From NCBI RefSeq assembly GCF_000372725.1, contig NW_005200146.1, positions 50,969-114,968 on the forward strand: 64,000 nt of DNA, given 5' to 3'. The notes under the pieces are model-generated. The model saw nothing but the letters and a program-made list of their open reading frames with translations. It had not been told where the DNA came from and searched no databases. Below, piece after piece: positions 30,534 to 42,215 of the stretch (position 1 is the stretch's first letter; each line of letters starts with the position of its first letter). The DNA is from Emiliania huxleyi CCMP1516. Taxonomy: Eukaryota; Haptophyta; Isochrysidales; Noelaerhabdaceae. Made by a program: the position numbers and the translations under genes.

Positions 30534-30854
30534 CTAGCCGAAGCCAGAGTCGGAATGCCGAAGCCAGAGTCGGTCGGAGCCGAGGAAGTCGTCGAGGCGA
30601 CCGAACATTTCGTTCACGTCGCTAGAGTAGAGCCGGTGCCACATGTGATTCTTCTAGCAAAATTAGCCGCCCCTACGCCTGGATCCCCTATCGCGGCGGT
30701 GCCGCACCGGATCGCGATGCAGCGGAAGTGCCTTCAGCTGGGAGGTGAGACGAGACTCTTCGCCCAGCAACTCTCCAACGCCCAGCAACTCTTGCGGCAT
30801 GGGGGCGAGGCCGTGGACGAGCGCGAGGTGAAAGACGAGAAACCGAATCATCAT
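30534..30854 (-). CDS. Small secreted protein, 88 residues
   Basis: Exon 1 is 30854-30708 and exon 2 is 30653-30534. The 54-bp intron 30654-30707 starts GTGCGG and ends GCTAG; both borders are phase 0. The start is two adjacent ATGs. The protein begins with a signal-like helix (MMIRFLVFHLALVHGLA), then a short helical region (PQELLGVGELLGEES), then DVNEMFGRLDDFLGSD and a His/Trp-containing tail. No family is recognised. The open frame, good splice sites and signal sequence support it; its small size is the main doubt. Confidence 0.45.
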
Positions 30855-31346
30855 CAGGGCCTATGAATAAGGAGACGCGATTGGCGAGCGAGCGGGGAAG
30901 CGCATCGCATGGTGGGTGGGAGTGGCGCGGGCGGGGCGGGCTCCGTGAGCAATAGGCGTCGCTCGCGTGAGCAACAGGCGGGCCCCGTGAGCGATAGGGG
31001 ATCCAGGCGTAGGGGCGGCGGGCCTGGCGGCGGGGCGAGAGCAGTGGCTTCAGTGATCTTGACGGGATCCAAAGGAGGCGGTGAGGGATACGGCGTTCGA
31101 ATTCTTCCATGCACAACAATCCAGAAAATTCCTATCTTCTTCCCCTTGCTTGAGTATACTCACTCACTCACACACACACATGAAGTGTTGGGTCGTCTCT
31201 AGCCCAACCGCAGGGCCGGGGAGCTAAGAAGCGCACCCAGAGGCCGGGCGATTGGAGAGCACTCACTCGCCTTTACTCTGTTTCGGTGGGGGAAAATTCT
31301 TTATGCGCGAGTCGGATGGGTACCAGTCAGCCACCTCTCTGTGGCG

Positions 31347-31867
31347 ATGTATCGCCGCGCTACCACCCCGTCGTACCGCCGCGCCGTCTCCACCCTGCCG
31401 CTCTCGCTGACCAAGCGGCCTCTGCCGAGCACACCGCTACGCACCGAGCTCGAGTCGCTGTTCTGGCGCCGTCACCAGCAGAAGACGGGCCAGCGTCTCC
31501 TCGGCATCGCTGCCCTGCCAGGGCTGTGCCAGTGGATATGCGACGAGCGAGCGTGGAAGCGGATCGAACGCGAGCCGTTTGAGACCGAGGTCCGCCCAGA
31601 CAGCCGACGCCTGCTAGCGGCTACCGAGCCGCCGTGACCTCCCGCCTGCGTGTCTCCCTCTCGCAGGAGGAGTGGCGGCGAGCGCAGGAGGCGGTGGAGG
31701 GGGTCGCGCGTGGGGAGGCGACGCTCGAGGCGGGCCAAGGCACCTTCGCCGCCGCGAAAGACAGCTTCAAAGGCCTCGCCCTCGAGTACGCCTCCCTTGA
31801 AGACGTGGACGCCGAGAGCACGGCGATGGAGCTGGCTGGCGGGCGGCTCGTCGGCGCGACGCTGTAG
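31347..31867 (+). CDS. Small two-exon protein, possible mitochondrial targeting
   Basis: Exon 1 is 31347-31589 and exon 2 is 31667-31867. The 77-bp intron 31590-31666 is GT-AG and phase 0. The product is 147 residues. The N terminus is basic, hydroxylated and free of acids (MYRRATTPSYRRAVSTLPLS), as in mitochondrial presequences. The middle has GQRLLGIAALPGLCQWICDE and the end is a helical EEWRRAQEAVEGVARGEA segment. Family not recognised. Confidence 0.45.
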
Positions 31868-33070
31868 AGCGCGCACACGCAGCGCGCGGAAGAAAGACGG
31901 GACGCCCGCCGCCCGCCGCGCCCCAGCCGCGCACACCCGACGGCGAGGCACGAGAGAGAGGGAGGGCGTGGCGTGGCCGTCGAGGCACGGTGCGACGCTC
32001 GCTGTGGTTAGGCACAGCCCACTCTTTCCTTTGCACCTGATGCTACAGAGGGCTGACAGCGCGCTGACATCTCCCCGCGGGAGGGAGCCCATCGCACCAC
32101 CAGGTGGAAGAGAAGAAGTGGGCTGGGTTAGGCATCCCCGGTGGGTGGTTTCACCTGTAGAAAAGAAGTCTCTCGTCCCGTGTGTCATCGACCCCTTCCG
32201 GTGCCCGTTTTCTTTCTTTCTTTCTTTCTTCACCGCTCCCTCCCCTGCGAGCGGGGCGGGCGGTGCGCGCTGTGCCTCTGTGTTCGTGCGTCGCCCATCT
32301 GTAAGGGATGTCGGATGATGCCTGCTCTAATTATTTATTTATTCCCCCACCCCTCGTTTGGCGTGTCCGACTCATTTATTCAGCGGTAGAGAATCACGGT
32401 CCGCTGGGTTAGGCATCCCACTGGCTGCACGACAAGAGCGAGGAGGCGGTGCGGGCGGCAGGTGTGTGTCTCGCGCCTTGCGGGGGGGGAGCAGAAAGGA
32501 GGAACCTCTTCCCAAGAGCACCACTCTTGGAGCGCCGCCACTACCACCCAGAGCGCTGCAAGCAGCGCCGGGCAGTGACGGCTTACCGCCCACCCAGCCC
32601 CCCCTCGGCACAGCCGGCTGCACTGCCTCGTACGAGTTCGACACGCCTCTGGCGCTCAGCTCGTTCTGCCTCGCTGGACGGTGAGAGTGGCACGGTCCAC
32701 GCGCGCCAAACCTCCGCCTCCCCACCCCACCGCAGGTGCGACACATCGACCTCGACGACGAGCTGAGCGACCACATTGAGCCGACGCCGCACCCCGCAGA
32801 GGGCTTTCCTGGGCGGTGGTGAGGAGATGGTGAGCGGCTGCTGCGCTTTCAGCTGCCCGGAGAGAGTGTGTGTGGCGCGTCGTGGGTGGCTGCCCCGCTC
32901 GGAAAATAATGTGCGGAGAGATCTGGCGCGAGAGAGGCGCGAGAGGCAGGGGGGGCACACCCGGACCGATAAGACGTCGTTTATTTTGCGTGGCTCGTGT
33001 GAAGGTTTGAAGCTCTTCCTGTTGATTAACTCCCTGGGGAGGAAGGCGCAGCTGCCAGCTCTTTTCAGGA
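31868..33070. other. No firm gene; possible exons
   Basis: Near 32625-32820 two plus-strand pieces look protein-like (YEFDTPLALSSFCLAG before a GTGAGA donor, and VRHIDLDDELSDHIEPT after a CAG acceptor), but their phases do not match when joined directly. The rest has simple TTTC and CT repeats. Confidence 0.35.
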
Positions 33071-34350
33071 GCTAAGTGCCTCGCCGCCCTCGGCCTCGCG
33101 TCCCGTGCCCAGTGTCGTGCGAGGGAGACTTGGTAAAATTCTGAGGAAGCCGTCGCCCGCGCCTCGCCTGTCGGTGTCGCGCGAATCGTGTCGTGCGGCC
33201 GCCCTGTGAAATTCTTTTTCAAGGCGGTGCGCGCCTACCCGAACGTGAGGGGCACGCCGGCGGCGCCTCCCGACGGCAAGTACGCGGGCGGCACCCTGCG
33301 AGGCATCCGGGTGCTCGGGGCGTACCTCGGAGACGACGAGTGGCGGAAAAGACGGAGCTCGTCGCGAGAGTCGAGAGGGCGCTCAAACCTCTCGAAGGCA
33401 TCCTCAAGCTGCGCGACACGAAGGAGATCCACACGGCGCAGCAGGTGATGCAGGTCCTGCTGCGCTTCTGCAGCAACACGACGCTCACCTTCTTCCTTCG
33501 CGCCATGCCGCCGTCAGTCACCCTCCCCGCCGCTAAGAAGCACGACGAGATGATTGACACGGCGCTATACAAGCTCGTCGGCGGGGCGCGGGTCGGCGCC
33601 GCCGGCACGCGCTGGGAACGCGCGCGCAAGCAGGCGCGCCTGCCCGTCAAGATGGGCGGCATGGGCCTCACCAGCGCCGTCGACATCCGCGAGCCGGCGT
33701 GGATCGGCACGTGGGCGCTCGTCGCCGGGCCCATGCGCCAGCTGCATGCTCCCTTCCGCGACCTCGACGTGAGCAGGGCGCCGGGCTCCGATTTCGACGA
33801 GCTGCGGGCGGCGCACGACAAGCTCAAGAAGGAGCACCGCGAGATCGCGGCGGACTGGCGCATGTTGGACGCCAACACAAAGCCGGAGTACTTTGATCTG
33901 GTTGGCGGTACGACGGCAGGCCCCCGGAGATCGAGGTGGAGCCGTGGGACGAGCCCGACGAGGGCGAGAAGCTGCGCGCCTCCGCGCGGCCGCCGGAGCC
34001 GGCTGAGAGGAAGGCGTGCTCGCACACTCTAGTCCCGGAGAAGGAGCTGCTGGACCTCCCCGAGTTCACGTCCAAGAACGAGTTCCTGCACCAGGCGCAG
34101 CGGCGCTCCACGACGGTGGTCCACAACAGGAACTGGCGCGCCCTCGCCCTCGAGCTAAGCGTAGGCAGGAGGGCTCCGCAAGGTCGGCTCTCCCATGCCG
34201 CGGGAGGAGGAAGACGGGGGAGGGCAAGGCGCAGGCCAAGGGCAGGGAGCGGGCGAAGCATGAGGCTTGGCGGGAGGCAGTCCGCTTCGTGGCGGTGAGC
34301 CAGGATGGCGCCGGCGCCTTCCTCAACGCCATCCCCATGAGTAGTAGGGA
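33071..34350 (+). mobile_element. LINE-like reverse transcriptase copy, decayed
   Basis: 33071-33145 is the 3' tail of one copy (GCTAAGTGCCTCGCCG ... GTAAAATTCT). A second copy begins at GTGAAATTCTTTTTC (33208) and encodes the end of a reverse transcriptase: an ERALKPLEGILKLRDT helix, LPVKMGGMGLTSAVDI and EPAWIGTWAL, a pattern common after the RT palm in algal and oomycete LINEs. After about 33904 the frame shifts to the one with EKELLDLPEFTSKNEF, and again near 34170 to the one with EAVRFVAVSQDGAGAFLNAI. The copy stops at NAIPM, where copy 1 (20080-21268) would continue. It is a pseudogene of the same family. Confidence 0.65.
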
Positions 34351-34620
34351 TTAAGAGCCGCAAAGGGGAATCCCGTAATAAAGGAGATTCATAAGGGGAG
34401 GAATAAAAAAAGTTTATTATTCTTAGATTATTCCAGTCGATAGAAAAATTATAAAAGTGTGAGCTGAACTCTCTTCCACACAATCCATTAGATTATAGCC
34501 TCATCCTCTTCCATCAGGGATAAGTCGTCGGCTAGAGAGAAGTGCCACAATAAATCAGCCATCACTTCGTCAAAGTAATTCGACCTATCTTTACTTCCAA
34601 CACCCGGACGTTCCCAGGGT
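34351..34620. other. AT-rich island with possible minus-strand C terminus
   Basis: An abrupt AT-rich segment (AATAAAAAAAGTTTATTATT and similar) in GC-rich DNA, starting exactly where the LINE-like copy ends. On the minus strand 34620-34489 reads a coherent peptide ending in SLADDLSLMEEDEAII and a stop, using A/T-ending codons. It may be part of a foreign or low-GC element. Confidence 0.4.
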
Positions 34621-36242
34621 GATGGAAGGTTCGACGCACCCCCGGCTGCACAGGATAGCGTGCCCCGACAAACGGCGACACATAGCGGGGGACACTACGC
34701 CGGGGGGTATGCCTAATTTTGGTGCTTTGTGTGGGTGGCGTTCCCTTGGTAGCTGTGTGGCTGAAGCCCTCGTGCCGCTGGCTTGCCCCTTCCAGCGGCA
34801 GGCCCCTCGAGACTGTCATTGCTTGGCGGGAGGAGGGGGAGAGGGAGGCCCGGTGGGAGGAGAGGGAGAGGGAGGCCCGGTGGGAGGGGAGGGAGAGGGA
34901 GGCCGCCTTGGGCTCTTCTCGTCCCCCCTCCCTGGGCTCTTCTCCTCTCCCCACCCTGGGCTCTTCTCCCCTCTCCTGGAGTCTGTCGCGCCCGTTCTGT
35001 CTAAGCTCGAGGTTCAACCTTCCAGTTGATCCTTATCGGACTGGTGAGGTCTGCCTAGCCGTCGTAGTGTAGTGCCTGGGGTGCGTCTGCGTCGGTGCTA
35101 CACACACTCGGCAGGACGCTGCTGTAAATCGTTGCTGCTGGTCGTCGCTGTTTGTTAAACGATTTTCGCTTTTCTTTTTATGCTTATGGCAGTAAAAAGA
35201 AACGGAAACCTGTGCGGCAGGCGCGGGCTCGGTCGATATCCCATACTTCGACTCACATCTTCACTGCTGCGGTGTGTGCCCGGGGAGGCGCGGCGGCGGG
35301 GTGGATTGAGAAGGTCTCAGAATGCAGAGAAGCTGCAGGCGTGCAGAGGCGCGCGCTGCAGTTTCTCTGATCGGGCTGCTGGCGGTGTGCGCGAGACGGC
35401 GTGGTGAGGCGTGAGGCAGGCTATTGTAGTGGGGTGCGGGCTGCGTCTAAGCGTATGCGTGCACATGGTGCTGTATGCTGTGTGTGCAGGCAGGCTGACA
35501 GGCTGTGCACAGCAGACTGGGCGGATGAGCGAGCGCGCGTGCGGGCGTGCGTGCGCGCCTGGGCCTGCGCGGTGCCGTCGCACTCGCGGCGCGTCCTAGT
35601 ACAGCCGCTTGTGGGATGCCAGAAGCAGTCTGCAGAGCCTGCACAGGGCGCAAAAAGGCGCAGGTGTGCTGGTGAGGTGTGCTGCGGCGCGCGCGTCGGC
35701 GTGAGTGGATATGCGGCTTGCTCTGGTGGTGCGAGGGGCGCGCAGCTGGTGCGGGCGGCGCGGGACGGCCATGGGGCGCCAGCACAGGGCAGACGCACAT
35801 GGCACAGTTCTGAAATGGCGCTGCGCGTGTTTGCGTGCGCGCGGGGACGTACGCGCAGTTTTCACGCGGTGTGCGTGGAGAAGGGCATGAGAGGCGCCGG
35901 CCGCGCGTGTGTTGTCGTGTGGGAGTTCGGAGTATGCCCGGAGGGCGGGGTGGTTTAGGGCGACTAGACTTCGCACTGGCGCCGGAGGCCCCAGATATGA
36001 AGAAAAGTCGAAACCGAAAACAAGTGAGAACAAGCAAATTATTGAGTGCAGAGTGCTGAGACCTGAGTCGGCCCTGTGCGACAGTCAGCTGCTTGGTCAT
36101 CACAATCATGTCATGTTCATGTTCAAATGTAGACGTGTGACTAGACAGGCCACGCGACGCAGCGTAGTGCCAGCGACTGGACACCAGGCGGTATGGCTGT
36201 GTGTGCGCGCGGAGTGTGTGCTGTGCAGCGGAGATCTTCCGT
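34621..36242. other. Low-complexity intergenic stretch
   Basis: 34850-34985 is GGGAGG/CCCTCC-rich and self-similar (GAGGGAGAGGGAGGCC, TGGGCTCTTCTC repeated). 35270-35990 is TG/GC-skewed with frames open on both strands and no domain. It lies 3' of the TIR receptor gene. Confidence 0.4.
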
Positions 36243-39200
36243 TCAGACGGTCTGCGTCGCTGACGCTTCCACAACGTCGTCGCCATTCGACGGCTCCGTC
36301 ATTGAAGAGGAGCCGCGGAGCGTTAAAGCGAGGGCGGTGACTCGGTGCATGCGCGACTGAGCCGTCTGCTTGGTCGCGCCGAGCGCCTTTGCGAGCAGGG
36401 CGAGCGACACCTGCCGGTGCGGGTCCGAGTGGCACCCGACGGCGAGGTCGTGGTACAGCCCATCGGCGATCAGGTCGCGCGGCGTCACCTCGAAAAAGTG
36501 GCCAAAGATGCAGCCGCTGCGGACAGCGTCGTTCTCGTGCGCCATGACGATGGGCAGCCTGGCCTCGCGCGCGGCGCGCACCTGCTCTGCGAGCGCCTCG
36601 GCGCCATCGCCGACCCACGTCGACCTGTTCAGGTAGAGCAGCATGTGCGTCGCCTCGTCGCCGTCGCCGACGCCGACGCTCGAGCGAGGCAGCGAGGAGA
36701 GGCGCGAGGGCGTTGCGTCGGTGATCGAGACGCCACCAGCCACGGCCGCCGCGACCGCATCGGCGAGATCTCGCGCCCCGGCGTTCAAAGTCGAGGCCCA
36801 GAGAACCACCGGCTTGGGGAAGGCGAGGTCGACGGCTCGGACCTCGCCAGGGATGCACAGGGGCAGCTCATCCTCTCCCGCGTACCTTGGCGTCTTCAGC
36901 AGCAGCGCCTCGGCGATGACCTTGAGCGAGACGTGCTGGAAGGCCTCGATCCGATGCCACACCGCCATCGGCCAGCCGGCGTCAAAAATGGCGGCCCGCA
37001 GCTCCTCGGGGCACTCGGATCGCAGCTCGGCGAGTGTGCCTCCGCCCTTGTCCGGGTCTGCCTCGTGGACGAGCACGAGCGGCTTGGTCATCTCCAGCGC
37101 GGCGCGGACCTCTCGCAGGCAGTTCGTCGAGCGCAGGTAGCCCCGCGACAGGAAGCAGAGCACCACCTGCGAGCGACGAATGTACGCTTCCAGCTCTCCG
37201 ATGTTCTTGAGGTCGTCGATGTCGAGGAAGATCTCGCAGCCGGGGAGGAACTGCTGCAGCTCGTTCTTGATGACGGCGACAGCGTCCTACAAGGGAGGAA
37301 AGCAGGTCAGGTACCTTTCTCCGCACATGCAAAGCCGTGGGGACAAGGGGGCGGCAAACCTGGCCCGTGCTCCAGACGTGGCTGAGGAAGAGGTGCCACT
37401 GCTGGCCTTCGGCGAGGGTGATGCCGTCGCGCATCGGCTCGCGCTTCGAAGAGACGAGCCGCATGGTCTTCGCCCTCGAGGCGCTGACCGCCAATACAAC
37501 GATGACGGCTAGCGAGATGGCGAGCATGACCGCGGTGAGGACGACGACAAAAGTGGTGGCGCCGCGCGAGGTCTTGTAGCCAACGAGGTCGTAGCACATG
37601 TCTTCGTACGCGGTGCTGCCGCACAGCTGCGGCGGAGGGGCGAGCGGGTGGTGTGAGGTTGCGCGGAGAGAGGGAGAGAGGGACGGCGAGGAAGACAAGT
37701 GCCATCGCGGACCTGGATGACCACTCCCGACGCGAAGCAGCAGGTGAGGAGCAAGTTGGCGATGCACGCGAGGCAGAGGTCATCGGAGCGCCGGTAGGGG
37801 CGGGCGAGCGCTAACAGAGTGAGAAACATGGCCGAGACGATGGCGGCGACCACGGTGCGCAGCAGCTTGCGGGAGCCGTACTCCTGGTCGATGAAGAGCA
37901 CCATCGAGGTGAGGAAGATCTTGCGGACCAGGTCGAGCACCTCCCAGAAGAGGAAGCTGGCAGAGTAGTCCCGCCAAAGGAAGCTCGTCGCGCGAGAGAG
38001 CGGCGTTGCGCGCTGCGCAGCCACGGGCTTGCGGACGCGGAGCAGCAGCGCCAAGAAGCCGAGCGGCACGAGGACGGGCCAGAGGGCAAAGAGGGCCCAA
38101 AAGTACGGCGCGAGTCCGCTCGTCTCGTCGTCCCATGTTGGGCCGGCGTCGCACGTGAGCGATGGGTCGGCGAGCAGGTAGCTGATGCGCTGGCCTGTCG
38201 CGTCGTCGTAGCGAAAGGACTCGCACAGCCTCGCGCTGAAGATGGAGCGCGAGACGGAGGGAAGCACCAGGTAGAAGATGAAGATCGCCCAGTAAAGGAG
38301 GCGGCCGAGCAGCTGGCGGTCGAATGCCTGCTTGTTGTTGAGGACCGCCGCCGCCGCGACAATGGCGAGCGACACGAGGGCGACAGCGGCGTACGGCCAG
38401 ATGCCTGCGACGAGCAGCCGCGTGCTCATGGCTCCGATGCAGCGGCCGGGGATGGCAACGCCGAATAGGTCCAGGCTGAACAGCTTGAGCACGTCGAGCC
38501 AGCGCGTAAAGTGCTCGTCGAGGCGGACGCCGTAGACGAGGCCGAGGATGCTGCTCACCTGGTAGAAGCTGATGAGGACCTTGAACTTGGGCTGCAGGCC
38601 GACCGCGGACTCGATGCGGGCGGCCCGCCTTCGGAGGCGGCGGGAGATGGGGAGGCGACGGAGCCCAGCGTAGGCGGTGGCGAGCACAGCGATGACGATG
38701 ACAAAGCCGACAAAGATGCCGGCGGAGCGAACCGTCGATGGGCAGGCGACGCAGCGCCCCTCGGCAGAGCTAAAGTACTCCGAGTCCGCGACGCAGACCT
38801 CGCAGAGCGGGCCGGTGTGGCCGGCGGCGCAGTATGGGTCGTCATCTCCGTCGGTGAGGCGGCGGCGGCGGGAGGGCTGGCCGGAGCCACCAGAGCACGT
38901 CTCTGAGTCACAGCGGTGGAGCTCCGAGGTGGCGTCGGAGGCGCGCCAGAAGCCAGGCGGCAGGACGAGGGAAGAAAGGGTAATGTTGTCCGGACAGACA
39001 GCGTTCGGCGGGCACGGCTTGCAGTACTCGGTTGGGGAGGTGAAGATGTCGTCGGGGTCGGCCGAGGTGTTCCGCAGGTAGTAGTCGTCCATGCAAAACG
39101 AGCAGATCGTGCTGCCGTTGACCGAGCTGAGGGGGTGAGGACATGGGACGCAAAGGCCCTGGCCAGCGTTGGCGGCGTAACGGCCAGCCTCGCACGCGTC

Positions 39201-42177
39201 GCATGCGTCGCTGCCTTGATCCGACGAGGTGCCCGCAAGGCAAGACTCGCACTCGGACTGCCCCTCTTTCGCGGCGAACGTGCCGGGCGAGCACGGCGTC
39301 GGCTGGATGCTGCCCGTGGAGCAGGCGCTGCCGGCGGGGCAAGCCGTGCACTCGCCCGCGGCGGTGAGGTTGGTTGCGCTCGAGTAGCTGCCAGCCTCGC
39401 ACGGCAGCGGCGCCGCCGCGCCCTCGGCGCAGTAGCTGCCCTGCTCGCACGCGCGGCAGCCCGTAGCGCCCGTGACGCTCTGGTAGGTCCCTCCGCCGCA
39501 GCTGGCGCACTCCGAGAGGCCCGCCGTGGCCGCGACGGTGCCTGGCCGACACGGCGCGCACGTCTCTCTGCTTTCCGCGCCACGCGTTGCGCTAGCAGTC
39601 CCGGCAGGGCAGAGCTCACACGCGGCGCTCGAGTTGGAACCGTTGGTCGGGTTGAAGCTGCCGGCGGGACACGGCTCCCAGACCATGCGTGTGGCGGCGC
39701 CCGCCTCCTCGCAGTAGCCTCCGCGCGGGCAAGGGTCGCAGGCGGCGAGGCCGACGTCGGGAGAGAAGCTTCCCGCTGCGCAAGGAAGGCACTCCTCCTC
39801 TCCCGCGAGGGGCTGATGCTGGCCCGGAGCGCACGGGATGCAGCTCTCGCTGCTCGCCGCGCCGAGGGCGGGCATGCGAGTGCCGACCGGGCAGGGCTCG
39901 GGGTCGGCGGTCCCCGCCTCGCAAAAGTGGCCCCGGGTGCACTGGCCGCTGCAGGAGGAGTTGAAAAGGCCGCTCGTGTTCCCAAAGTAGCCAGCGGGGC
40001 AACGGTTGCACTCGGGGACGCTGAAGTCGCCAAAAAAAAAGCCCTTGGTCGGCATCCAGCTGCCCAAGCGGCAGTCCCAGTCTATCGGCGAGTTGATGGC
40101 CTGTATCGTGCCACCGTCGTTGTCGTCGCCAGCGGTGTTGCCGGTGAAGGAGGCGTTGCTGATCGAGGAGCGTTGGCGGAGATTGTTCAGGTACAGCACC
40201 GAGCCTGACTCGTCCGCTCTGTTGTCGATGAAGTCGACACCCCCGATGGAGAGGGAGTCGCTGTCCCGCGCGTAGACGACGCCGCCGTGCTGCGGTTGCG
40301 AGGAGAGAGCGGGGTGAGGCAGCCGTGGCCTCTCTACCTCTCGCCCCGCTGCCGTGCGGCGCTGCTGGAGGGAGGCTAGCTCTACGCGGCGCGCCTCGCC
40401 AGCCGAGCAGCTCGTCACGTTCGAGCCGATTAGCGAGACCGCACCGCTGTTCTCATACGCGTAGACGACGCCGCCGGACTGCGGTTGCGAGGAGAGCGGG
40501 GTGTGAGGCAGCCGTGGCCCTCTCTACCTCTGGCCCCGCTGTCGTGAGGCACTGCAGGGGTGCGGCTAGCTCTACGCGGCGCACATAGCCAGCGGAGCAG
40601 CCCGTCACGGTCGAACCGCTTATCGAGACCACACCGCTGTCATACGCTTGGACGACGCCGCCGTACTGCGGTTGCGAGGACAGAGCGGGGTGTGAGGCAG
40701 CCGTGGCCCTCTCTTTCTCTCTCTCGCCCCGCTGCCGTGTGGCGCTGCTGGAATGCGGCTAGCTCTACGCGGCGCACAACGCCAGCAGAGCAGCTCGTCA
40801 CGACCGAGCCGATTATCGAGACCGCACCGCTGTCATGCGCTTGGACGACGCCGCCCTACAGCGGTTGCGAGGACAGAGCGGGGTGTGAAGCAGCCGTGGC
40901 CCTCTCTATCCCTCGCAGGGCGGGCGGTTAGCTCTACGCGGCGCACAGAGCCAGCAGAGCAGCTCGTCACGTTCGAGCCGATTAGCGAGACCGCACCGCT
41001 TTCCCTCGCCCAGACGACGCCGCCGGACTGCGGTTGCGAGGAGGGAGCGGAGTGAGGCAGCCGTGGCCCTCTCTATCCCTCGCCTCGCTGCCGTGCGGCG
41101 CTGCTGGAGGCCGGCTAGCTCTACGCGGCGCACATTGCCAGCGGAGCAGCTCGTCACGTTCGAGCCGATTATCGAGACCGCACCGCTTTCCCTCGCCCAG
41201 ACGACGCCGCCGGACTGCGGTTGCGAGGAGGGAGCGGAGTGAGGCAGCCGTGGCCCTCTCTATCCCTCGCCTCGCTGCCGTGCGGCGCTGCTGGAGTGCG
41301 GCTAGCTCTACGTGGCGCACCCCGTACCCGCCAGCCGAGCAATCTCTGACCGTCGAGTCGATGATCTCGACTTCACCTGCGCCGTTCGCGTACACAGCGC
41401 CGCCAACAGCCGCCCTCCCGTTGACGAGGGTCAGCCCCCGCAGGATGAGACTGCAGCCGCCCTCGAGGTAAAAGAGCCCGGTCTGTTCCTGGCCGTCGAG
41501 CGTCGCGCCCTCGCCGCTGCTCGCGACGGTCACATTGATGTTGGAGGCGCAGCTGATATGGCTGTCCAGCTTGAAGTCTGCCCTGGACGGCAGGTAGATA
41601 GCGACGTCGGCTTGCGAGGCAGCAGCCTCCGTGATCAGGGAGCGGAGCTCGGCCTCGCTCGCCGCGGCGACAAAGTCCGGGGAGAGCGGCGGCAGAGGCG
41701 ACAGAGGCGGCGGCGGCGGAGAGGACGGCGGCGGCGGAGAGGACGGGGGGAAAGGGGCGAGGATGAACGTCTCGCTGCCGTAGGATCCGGAGTCGAGCGT
41801 GAACGTATAGCCCGCACCCTCCCACTCGTCGCCGTTCCAGCCGTCGCCGTACGAGTCGTACATGTCGAGCGTGCACTCGCCGGGCGGCGCGGACAGGGTG
41901 CCGGAGTAGGGCGCCCCTCCACTGCCGATCAACGCGCCGCTGCACGTCAGGTTCCACGACACCTCGAGCGGAAAGCTGCCGCCACCCACGGTGACGAGGA
42001 ACTCGACTGGGGCTGCTGGTGGGACGGCGGTGGCGACGGCGGAGGCGACGGCGGAGGCTCCGGTGGAGGCGGCGGCGGCGGCAACGGCGGTGACGGTGGC
42101 GGCGGAGAGTGGGGGTAGAGAGGGCGGCGACGGTAGAGAGGGCGGCGATGGCGGCGGCGGCGGCGGCGAGGGCGGCG

Positions 42178-42215
<38 letters not shown>

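Noticed and set aside
32625..32820. A two-exon gene reading YEFDTPLALSSFCLAG then VRHIDLDDELSDHIEP
   Set aside because: The pieces look coding, but the GTGAGA donor and CAG acceptor are out of phase with each other, so no gene was called.
35401..35958. 185-codon plus-strand frame rich in Arg, Cys and Ala
   Set aside because: Opposite strand equally open, no domain, strong TG/GC skew; no splice evidence.
40281..41320. Separate plus-strand genes over the exon array
   Set aside because: They repeat with the array and read Arg/Ser-rich low complexity; the minus strand gives conserved beta-helix rungs with splice sites.
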